Shown here: positions 21,921 to 27,571 of the stretch, in pieces | Numbering within the stretch: position 1 is the stretch's first letter | How the letters are laid out: the number at the start of each line of letters is the position of its first letter | Notes under the pieces: model-generated | Seen by the model: only the letters and a program-made list of their open reading frames with translations | Database searches by the model: none | Told to the model about the DNA's origin: nothing | Made by a program: the position numbers and the translations under genes | Virus record (IMG/VR): IMGVR_UViG_3300025141_000260 | Location: 1-39,758 of that record | Direction: 5' to 3' (one strand) | Length of the DNA: 39,758 nucleotides | DNA from: a virus

Positions 21921-22814
21921 TCAGAGCGACACTGCAGGTGATCTCTGAATCCGCAATCGTAGCTTTCTGAGTATTTTGAGATGTGTCTGATTGATCGCTT
22001 GGCTGCTCCTACCGAGCTCTTTACCTAGTTGGTTGAAAGTCTTGCCATCATCGAAGACTGATGTCACTATATAACGCTCCGCTTCTGTTAAATGACACAT
22101 CGCATGTACTACTTGCTCTGTGTGAAAATGGCGGTCTAGGTATTTGTCCGGGTTGTTGTCTGGTGTTGTATTAGAATCGACAATCAGCTCATACCGTGAA
22201 GTGTCTCCAGCACTAACAGCACCGCCATAATCACCCAACACACGATCCAGTGATGAACAACGTGTAAGGTCATATGCAGCAAGATGTGACGCTACCTTCT
22301 CTTTCTTTATGTCTAGGTGTATTGCGATCTCGGTATGAGTGGGGGTTAGTCCCGTGGCGATCTCGTGCCTCTCGATATAACGGCGGATCTTGCTGATGAT
22401 CTCGTAGGTGTTGCTCGGTATGCGGATCGTCCTCGATTGGCTATAGATGGCGCGGGTTATGCCCTGGCGGATCCACCAATACACATAGGTAGACACCTGA
22501 TAGCCACGGGTTGGGTCGAACAATTCCATCCCCCGCATCAATCCGATGTTCCCCTCTTGTATTAGGTCACAGATGTCCATCCCACGGTTCATGTATTTCT
22601 TCGCGATCGACACCACCAGACGCAGGTTGGTGCGGACCATTACGTCCATTGAGCGGCGGCCACTCTTTTGGACCTTCATTGGGGCTCCCGCCTTACCGTG
22701 CTCGTGGTTCACCCAAGCGTGGATTCGCTGGCAGTGACGGAGCTGAGCTTCCTTCGTTAAGACAGGATGCCGCCCGATTTCGGTCAGATATACATGTAGA
22801 TCAGAACCGGCCAT
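21921..22814 (-). CDS. Phage-encoded primary-type sigma factor (cyanobacterial group 1/2-like)
   Basis: This 297-residue RNA polymerase sigma subunit starts at ATG 22814. Region 1.2 begins at DLHVYLTEIGRHPVLT. Region 2 holds RTNLRLVVSIAKKYMNRGMDICDLIQEGNIGLMRG (core binding, 2.2) and then FDPTRGYQVSTYVYWWIRQGITRAI (-10 recognition, 2.4). Region 3 is present (TRTIRIPSNTYE-like segment and ATGLTPTHTEIAIHL). Region 4 ends in a helix-turn-helix (FNQLGKELGRSSQAINQTHLKILRKLR). Region 1.1 is absent. It should redirect host polymerase. It is followed on the same strand by the consensus promoter and ncRNA. Sigma genes of this host-like type are rare in phages without a T4-type genome. Confidence 0.93.
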   Translation of the reverse strand: MAGSDLHVYLTEIGRHPVLTKEAQLRHCQRIHAWVNHEHGKAGAPMKVQKSGRRSMDVMVRTNLRLVVSIAKKYMNRGMDICDLIQEGNIGLMRGMELFDPTRGYQVSTYVYWWIRQGITRAIYSQSRTIRIPSNTYEIISKIRRYIERHEIATGLTPTHTEIAIHLDIKKEKVASHLAAYDLTRCSSLDRVLGDYGGAVSAGDTSRYELIVDSNTTPDNNPDKYLDRHFHTEQVVHAMCHLTEAERYIVTSVFDDGKTFNQLGKELGRSSQAINQTHLKILRKLRLRIQRSPAVSL

Positions 22815-22916
22815 GCAAGGGGTGGCAACCTATTTCGGTTAGATGACAATAAAAATACACGAGATCACGCTGTGGCACGAGACGGGTGGGATGTACTCCT
22901 TACGTCAGGGGACACC

Positions 22917-23180
22917 TCAATAGGAAGGATTGTCATGGATGGTGCCTCCCTTAAATCGAGGATGCGTGTAGACCGACGCCACGGGGCGAGGCTTCATATC
23001 GAAATCACCACTGAGCGGCAAACAACCGAGCCTGAGTTCGGCGAGCCCCTCGGAAACGTCATGGATGCAGGTCTGGAGATCCTTGGAGTGGCCTGAATAG
23101 GTCAGCACTCCCTCTGGGCCGTCAAATATGACCCAGTGCAGTTCTGAATCTTTTGCGCTGTCCTCAATGATAATTTTCAT
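22917..23180 (-). CDS. Hypothetical protein (87 aa)
   Basis: ATG 23180 starts MKIIIEDSAKDSELHWVIFD, then helical and loop segments with LAELRLGCLPLSGDFDM. It sits immediately upstream of the sigma gene on the same strand, with about 100 bp between. A plus-strand frame overlaps it, but the minus frame is more protein-like. No family is recognised. Confidence 0.55.
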   Translation of the reverse strand: MKIIIEDSAKDSELHWVIFDGPEGVLTYSGHSKDLQTCIHDVSEGLAELRLGCLPLSGDFDMKPRPVASVYTHPRFKGGTIHDNPSY

Positions 23181-23216
23181 GATTCGGTTGGTGTACTTTC
23201 CTAACTTCTAACGGTT

Positions 23217-23459
23217 TTATTTCTCTGCCTCCTCTTCAAGTTTCCATGTCCATTCACATGTAGGGCCGTGGCGCTCCAGTAACGGGCTCGTTTGCATCTC
23301 CATGTCGAGATGACTCCAGGTCTCTCGACGCTTGATCTTTGAAACGCATGTTTGGTTGACGGGATACATGCTGGCGATGATTCGTTGGGAAAGTTGGCTG
23401 TGGTAAATCTCGCGGACCTGGGCTTCAGTCAGCTTGCTGGCGTTGCGGTGTTCATTCAT
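23217..23459 (-). CDS. Small HTH protein (80 aa)
   Basis: ATG 23459 starts a protein with KLTEAQVREIYHSQLSQRIIASMYPVNQTCVSKIKRRETW (about residues 9-48). The pattern is LTE-x-QVREI...S-x-R-x-IA...V-x-x-x-x-V-x-x-I-x-R-x-x-W. This is the helix-turn-helix seen beside or inside HNH homing endonucleases and in small phage regulators. No nuclease domain is present. It overlaps the upstream gene's stop by 8 nt. Confidence 0.7.
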   Translation of the reverse strand: MNEHRNASKLTEAQVREIYHSQLSQRIIASMYPVNQTCVSKIKRRETWSHLDMEMQTSPLLERHGPTCEWTWKLEEEAEK

Positions 23460-23769
23460 GGGGTGGGGTGTCAGGGGTGTAGATAAGGCTCTTCCAGACG
23501 CGCTGAGGGCGTCTGTGGTTGCAACTGCGGGCTGATGACAGGAAATTGCTTGTTAGGGTGATCACCCCGTCCCGCTGGGATTCGCGCATCACTGAACCCA
23601 TGGCCCGGTTGTCAGATGTCGTCACCTCTAACGGCAAGAGCCATAGCCACACGTCGTCGCTCGTTATGTACTGGCGGCGGTGAGCCATCACCCTCACACC
23701 GCGCATCGCACATAAATACCAGTCGCCGTCCGCTCCGCCCTTGGCTGAACTCACATGGCTGCTAGTCAT
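23452..23769 (-). CDS. Winged-helix-like small phage protein (105 aa)
   Basis: ATG 23769 overlaps the upstream stop as ATGA. RRQYITSDDVWLWLLPLE, then DNRAMGSVMRESQRDGVITL, then NHRRPQRVWKSLIY is the layout of a small winged-helix domain. Such domains occur in phage replication and recombination clusters (T/S-S-D-D-V-W, then R-A-x-G-x-V/A-M-R-x-x-x-R-x-G). It is probably DNA-binding and lies in the nucleotide/recombination block. Confidence 0.65.
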   Translation of the reverse strand: MTSSHVSSAKGGADGDWYLCAMRGVRVMAHRRQYITSDDVWLWLLPLEVTTSDNRAMGSVMRESQRDGVITLTSNFLSSARSCNHRRPQRVWKSLIYTPDTPPHE

Positions 23770-24356
23770 GCGCCCACCGCCATTGGATACTCGTAGACCT
23801 GCATGATCTGCAGAATCCGGTCTCGGAGATCGGCGGGGGAGCCGTCGTTCACGATTCGGGCCTTGTATTCGTGGTCCTTCAGGGCACCTTCTGATGAATG
23901 ACCATCAGGCCAGATCCTGCCTGGGCGGGTGATATGCCATAACTCTCCGCCGACTGCCAAAACTGCGGCGGCTTCGTTTGGGAAGCGAACGTCGTCCACC
24001 ACTACATGAAGGTTGCTCGCTAGATGAGGCGTCACGGTCTGGTTCCACATCTTTGCCCATACATCCGGGTGGACACACCCACGACCCCACTCCGTTCCGA
24101 GGGTCTGAAGTAGATGTCGGGTGCTGACACCGAGCTCGGGGATTATCTCCTCCTTGTGGTGCAGCAAACCCGATACCTCCAGGTCACTGTAGCCGAAACA
24201 ACCCAGAAATGACGTGACCATCCGCTTCAGTGGGGTGGCAAATGAAACTGGGATGTAGCCGAGCTCGGAGAGGAAATTCGCCGCAGTGCTCTTGCCGGAG
24301 CCTGGCGATGGGGAATAGATGCCGATGACGCGGGGTGCGTTGCTCATGTACCTCAT
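23766..24356 (-). CDS. Deoxynucleoside monophosphate kinase
   Basis: This 196-residue P-loop kinase resembles phage T4 gp1-type dNMP kinases, which phosphorylate dNMPs released from host DNA. The Walker A is SPSPGSGKST near residues 14-23. A lid/substrate region FATPLKRMVTSFLG is near 39. LLQTLGTEWGRGCVHPDVW near 85 is the characteristic family segment. VVVDDVRFPNEAAAV near 118 is the Walker-B-like DDVRFPNE motif. It starts at ATG 24356, overlapping the upstream stop by one base (TCA/CAT junction). It is linked to the nuclease and SSB-like genes, consistent with DNA precursor supply. Confidence 0.9.
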   Translation of the reverse strand: MRYMSNAPRVIGIYSPSPGSGKSTAANFLSELGYIPVSFATPLKRMVTSFLGCFGYSDLEVSGLLHHKEEIIPELGVSTRHLLQTLGTEWGRGCVHPDVWAKMWNQTVTPHLASNLHVVVDDVRFPNEAAAVLAVGGELWHITRPGRIWPDGHSSEGALKDHEYKARIVNDGSPADLRDRILQIMQVYEYPMAVGA

Positions 24357-25045
24357 CAGGATTTAGTGGCTTTTATGAAGCGCTCTTTGCGCCCTAAAAA
24401 ATGCAGATACAACTGCTTCAGTGCGTCGGCGTCGAACGTCTCGATTTGCGGGTTCTCGTCAGGTAGCGCAATCACTAACTTGGCCTGCTGAATGTTCAGA
24501 CCCTGCTTGGCATATACCCAGTTGGCAGCCTTCGTATAGGCCGCTAACTGCAGGCTGTACTCATAAACCTTGCCCTCGTTGCGGAGCTTGTCGGCAGTCT
24601 TCCAGTCCAACAACGTGGGCTGGTCGCCATCACCGTCCAGGTAGGCGATGCAGTCCAAGGTTCCAGCGAACTTGTCCGGGTGCCATACCGCTCCCTCAAT
24701 CAGTAAGGGCTTGCGGACTGTCTTCAGGAAATCCTTGGTGCTCTCCCAATAAGGAGCCTCTAACCAATTGAAGACTGGTTCGATCCCATCAAGTAGATAA
24801 CGCTCAACATTGGTGTGGTGGCGCTCCCCCCGATTACAGGCACGAGCAACGATCTCGTTGGCTCGCTCCTCGCCCATGTACTCACGCCACAGCTGTAAAC
24901 CTGAATCGTCCCTGGATCCACTCAGAACTGTGGTGACTGAATATTGAAGACCTAAAGGAGTGTCGTAGAACCGTTGGCCGTCCTCGCTATGAGTACGCAT
25001 TGGTTCGTACTTCGGTAGGAATGGAATCTCAACAGACATCGGCAT
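24356..25045 (-). CDS. PD-(D/E)XK family exonuclease
   Basis: This 229-residue protein has the RecB/Cas4-like nuclease core: an N-terminal GERHHTNVERYLL helix near residue 73, AGTLDCIAYL near 127 (catalytic Asp), LLDWKTA near 147 (D-x-K) and YSLQLAAYTKAANWV near 165 (Q-x-x-x-Y). Phages use such enzymes for recombination or host DNA breakdown. It starts at ATG 25045, overlapping the HTH gene stop by 17 nt. With the adjacent SSB-like protein it forms a likely exonuclease/ssDNA-binding recombination pair. Confidence 0.88.
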   Translation of the reverse strand: MPMSVEIPFLPKYEPMRTHSEDGQRFYDTPLGLQYSVTTVLSGSRDDSGLQLWREYMGEERANEIVARACNRGERHHTNVERYLLDGIEPVFNWLEAPYWESTKDFLKTVRKPLLIEGAVWHPDKFAGTLDCIAYLDGDGDQPTLLDWKTADKLRNEGKVYEYSLQLAAYTKAANWVYAKQGLNIQQAKLVIALPDENPQIETFDADALKQLYLHFLGRKERFIKATKS

Positions 25046-25304
25046 AGCGCGACTCGCACTCAGGGATCGGGAGCAATAGCTCGTTGGGTTGCTTGTCGAA
25101 TACCTCCATCGCTGATTGCAACAGCTCAGGATCCAAATACCTCATGCGCTGGAAACGCAGACGGTTCAGGGTGTTCATCGTCACTCCGAGCTCGTGGGCA
25201 AGCTTGGGGTGATCCCAGCCACGGAAAAAGGCATGGAATTCCATGTTTTTCCAGAACACGGTCAACAAGGGAAAGGTGCTAGGCATGGATTGATGATTTT
25301 TCAC
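25029..25304 (-). CDS. Cro/XRE-like small HTH protein (91 aa)
   Basis: ATG 25304 starts a protein with HPKLAHELGVTMNTLNRLRFQRMRYLDPELLQSAMEVF near residues 32-69, the layout of a helix-turn-helix followed by a dimerisation helix. An alternative ATG lies at MEFHAFF (residue 21). It lies between the SSB-like and nuclease genes on the same strand. It is probably a regulator of this cluster. Confidence 0.65.
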   Translation of the reverse strand: MKNHQSMPSTFPLLTVFWKNMEFHAFFRGWDHPKLAHELGVTMNTLNRLRFQRMRYLDPELLQSAMEVFDKQPNELLLPIPECESRYADVC

Positions 25305-25360
25305 ACAATACTAAAAAAGGTGGGTTGGATGCCCACCTGTTTCCTGAATCGGTGAAACTC

Positions 25361-25897
25361 TTACGCAGCAGCCCCGAAAGGATCCTCGTTGTCGTACAGG
25401 GCTTGGAGATTCCAACCAAGAGCTGCATACTCCTTGGCTAGGGGGGCCGGGACGGGCTCTTTGGGTTGAGGAAGCACGGTGTACTTAGTCAACAGATCCT
25501 TGCCCTCCTTTCTCACCATCAGGTCATAAGTGGCTGGATCACCCCATGCCTTATTACCTGCAAGATCCATGATCGCTGTGATCACAGTTGCTTGCGTGGC
25601 GCTGAAAAGTTTGAACTCTTGGTCTGTGTAGTCGTAGCAAACAGCAGCAATGAATTTCTTGAGGGGAGACTTGCCCTTTTCCTGTCTGATGGTCTCAGGA
25701 AGAGTCTCGGGACGCTTGGCCCAACGGACGGGGTGTTTCTTTCCGTCCTCTTCGGCCCATGCTTCCCAGCCATGGATGCCTTCACCAAAGAAGCGGAGGA
25801 TTGTTTCGCCTTCAATCTTTGAGGGACTCAAGTAGGAAGACTTCGTTTTCGTCTCCTCCTTGATCTGAGTCGCTAGCTCGGGGCTGAACAGAGTCAT
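25361..25897 (-). CDS. Probable single-stranded DNA-binding protein
   Basis: This 178-residue protein has an N-terminal SYLSPSKIEGETILRFFGEGIHGWEAW beta-rich part resembling OB-fold ssDNA-binding proteins of phages, then KKFIAAVCYDYTDQEFKLFSATQ. It ends with a short acidic-aromatic tail, DNEDPFGAAA, as SSBs use to contact partner proteins. It starts at ATG 25897, overlapping the RHH gene by 86 nt. Its place beside a nuclease and kinase fits replication or recombination. The call is from layout, not from a recognised signature. Confidence 0.6.
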   Translation of the reverse strand: MTLFSPELATQIKEETKTKSSYLSPSKIEGETILRFFGEGIHGWEAWAEEDGKKHPVRWAKRPETLPETIRQEKGKSPLKKFIAAVCYDYTDQEFKLFSATQATVITAIMDLAGNKAWGDPATYDLMVRKEGKDLLTKYTVLPQPKEPVPAPLAKEYAALGWNLQALYDNEDPFGAAA

Positions 25898-26090
25898 TTG
25901 AATTCGTGGTTGACGTGGTTGGTGGGCAAAGCGCAGATGTCATGTGCCATCGGAGAATCTGCTCGCAGACCTCTGATGACGACAGGTCATTCGCCTTCGC
26001 GAGATCGCCCAGATAGGAGTAAATCGTGTCAGTGAGATACACATGGCGTTTGGCCTTGGTTTCTCCGTAGACGCGGTGCTTGATTCCCAT
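25812..26090 (-). CDS. Ribbon-helix-helix (CopG/Arc-like) regulator
   Basis: ATG 26090 starts a 92-residue protein. KRHVYLTDTIYSYLGDLAKANDLSSSEVCEQILRW near residues 14-48 is a strand followed by two helices, typical of RHH repressors. The C-terminal third is Ser/Asp/Glu-rich and overlaps the SSB-like start by 86 nt. An 8-bp inverted repeat (26122-26144) of TTGACCT half-sites lies 32 bp upstream and is a good candidate operator. Confidence 0.65.
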   Translation of the reverse strand: MGIKHRVYGETKAKRHVYLTDTIYSYLGDLAKANDLSSSEVCEQILRWHMTSALCPPTTSTTNSNDSVQPRASDSDQGGDENEVFLLESLKD

Positions 26091-26115
26091 CCTGCTTGGG
26101 TGACCTGTTCACACA

Positions 26116-26487
26116 CTAATTAGGTTGACCTGAATTGTCAACCTGTACGGGTGAGCCTATGGGGCCTGACCCTCTGAGAATGTCCGCCCGTGCGATGTCT
26201 GCCATGAATTCATTCGTGGCTGCGCAGGTCGGTATGCAAGGAGGGGCATACATCCATGAGTCTGCTTGTGATGCTGCCAATTGAGCACCCCCGTAGTAGC
26301 TCACTAATTCGGCATCTTCGGCAGAAATCCTGACGTAGACAGGGCCATCAGGCTCATTCTCATCACAAACCATCAAGGCGCTGTCATCATCAAAGACCAC
26401 ATAGCGGAAACACTGCCTATAGATACAGCAGGGTCTGTGGTCACAAGCGCACATTTTGATATCACAAGGAGTCGGCACATCGATCAC
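26116..26487 (-). CDS. Cys-rich hypothetical protein (123 aa)
   Basis: The frame opens at GTG 26487; ATG 26454 is an alternative. The first 30 residues hold seven cysteines (CDIKMCACDHRPCCIYRQC), a possible metal site, then VVFDDDSALMVCDENEPDG and VRISAEDAELVSYYGGAQL. The protein is acidic in the middle. It lies at the start of a minus-strand run, just downstream of TTGACC half-sites at 26532-26550. No family is recognised. Confidence 0.55.
   Translation of the reverse strand: MIDVPTPCDIKMCACDHRPCCIYRQCFRYVVFDDDSALMVCDENEPDGPVYVRISAEDAELVSYYGGAQLAASQADSWMYAPPCIPTCAATNEFMADIARADILRGSGPIGSPVQVDNSGQPN
26122..26144. promoter_or_regulatory. Inverted repeat AGGTTGAC-7-GTCAACCT
   Basis: Perfect 8-bp arms flank a 7-nt spacer. 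It is the most symmetric member of a TTGACCTAATT/AATTAGGTCAA half-site family around the divergent genes, just upstream of the RHH gene. Confidence 0.6.
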
Positions 26488-26531
26488 GCATTACAGCAGG
26501 ACCACAGCGCCTCTAGAAGACTAAAACAGGA

Positions 26532-26556
26532 TTGACCAAACGAGTTGACCTAATGG
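26532..26556. promoter_or_regulatory. Tandem TTGACC half-sites
   Basis: TTGACC occurs at 26532-26537 and 26545-26550 (followed by TAAT), 13 bp apart. They lie upstream of the gene starting at 26487 and match the half-site of the 26122-26144 repeat. Confidence 0.45.
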
Positions 26557-26606
26557 GGGCGTTTCTTCCCTCTATTCGGGGAGTGTATAAATCACTACGT
26601 CGTTCA

Positions 26607-26635
26607 AAAAAAGTCTGGCGGGGCCACCTGGGGGG
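26607..26635 (-). terminator. Possible terminator after the candidate repressor
   Basis: On the minus strand TGGC-CCC-GCCA is followed by GA and seven Ts, 16 nt after the repressor stop. The sequence CCAGACTTTTTT also occurs at 10810-10799. The stem is short. Confidence 0.4.
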
Positions 26636-26650
26636 CTTGGATGTATCAGA

Positions 26651-27379
26651 TCAACTGGTATGACTGAGTTCTTCTAGGAGATCTTCTTCGGAGGCTGGAC
26701 CTCCTAGGGCCTTGGAAAAAGATGTTAAGGCTGGTAACTCATTCAGGAATTCTTCGGCAGACCACACAGCATGGCCAAATAAAACCTGCTGGCATTTGCG
26801 CACTCTTTCGGTATCGCCTGATGGATAGGACTGGGAGATCAAACGGGAATGCTCGACTATGAGATCGATTCCGGCCCGCATGAAGAGAGCTCGCATCAGC
26901 GCTCCCCACGCCGCCGAATATTCCTCGGCTTTGCGGCTGCTGATGGCCGGACCTAATAAGGAGGGATCTTTGGGCTGGCGGATCCCGGCGAAGATCTCAA
27001 ACCACCAGCCGAGATCAGGAGCGACACCGTCCTCGGTGATCGCACGAGCATCCTGGTAAAGATTGGAACTGGTCGTTCCTGGAATTAGGATTTTTTTGGA
27101 TTCGTACCGCCAGAGCGCCTCGTTCAGAGCCTGGACGGCAACGAACGTCCTGGGTCCAGGATTCATGAGGCTGCCTTTGCGGAGCCCATTGATGCTGGAG
27201 GAATGCAGCCAGCCCGCCCCTCCTAAGGCCGCTTTCGCCAGAAGAACGGTAGTCGGATGACTGAATCCGTTGCTGTCCATCAGCCGTGTGAAGAGTCGAG
27301 AAAAAAGCGCGACGCCACTTTCGTATTGCGTAACCGCAACGGGTTTTTCATCGAAAACAACATCTCTGATCATTTCCAT
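26651..27379 (-). CDS. Candidate phage repressor or regulator with HTH-like segment (242 aa)
   Basis: The start chosen is ATG 27379 (MEMIRDVVF); the frame opens earlier at TTG 27415. TTVLLAKAALGGAGWLHSSSINGLRKG, then FVAVQALNEALWRYE near residues 40-95 resembles an XRE-type helix-turn-helix (S-I/x-x-G...L-x-x-x-x-A-L). The rest is helical with Trp-rich (LGWWFEIF) and charged parts and no protease motif. It is divergent from the replication operon across a 190-bp region carrying an inverted repeat and half-sites. That is the expected place of a lysogeny repressor. The HTH match is loose and the role is inferred from position. Confidence 0.6.
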   Translation of the reverse strand: MEMIRDVVFDEKPVAVTQYESGVALFSRLFTRLMDSNGFSHPTTVLLAKAALGGAGWLHSSSINGLRKGSLMNPGPRTFVAVQALNEALWRYESKKILIPGTTSSNLYQDARAITEDGVAPDLGWWFEIFAGIRQPKDPSLLGPAISSRKAEEYSAAWGALMRALFMRAGIDLIVEHSRLISQSYPSGDTERVRKCQQVLFGHAVWSAEEFLNELPALTSFSKALGGPASEEDLLEELSHTS

Positions 27380-27505
27380 GAAAAGTTTGGGCTCTTTTTT
27401 ATGCGTGTTTCGCAAAATCTAACGGATAGATGGCAAAACGGTGCACCTTGATACAAAAACGGACAGGTCTTCACCTTGTCTCGTTCGGGTGGTGCCGGTA
27501 GGCTC

Positions 27506-27546
27506 GACCTAATTCGGTTACCCCGTTCTCGGTGTTGGGAACGGGG
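27506..27546. promoter_or_regulatory. Operator-like region before the primase-helicase gene
   Basis: GACCTAATTCGGT at 27506-27518 has its exact reverse complement at 30376-30388. Next to it, CCCCGTTC at 27521-27528 and GAACGGGG at 27539-27546 form a perfect 8-bp inverted repeat with a 10-nt loop, 26 bp before ATG 27572. Both could control the plus-strand operon. Confidence 0.55.
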
Positions 27547-27571
27547 AATTCCGTGTCCTTGGATTCCCTAG

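Noticed and set aside
22872-23096. 74-aa plus-strand ORF
   Set aside because: It is antisense to the 87-aa minus gene and less protein-like.
10799-26618. AAAAAAGTCTGG 12-mer shared at 10799 and 26607 as a mobile-element end
   Set aside because: There are no transposase, target duplications or extended similarity; it is better read as similar terminator tails on the minus strand.
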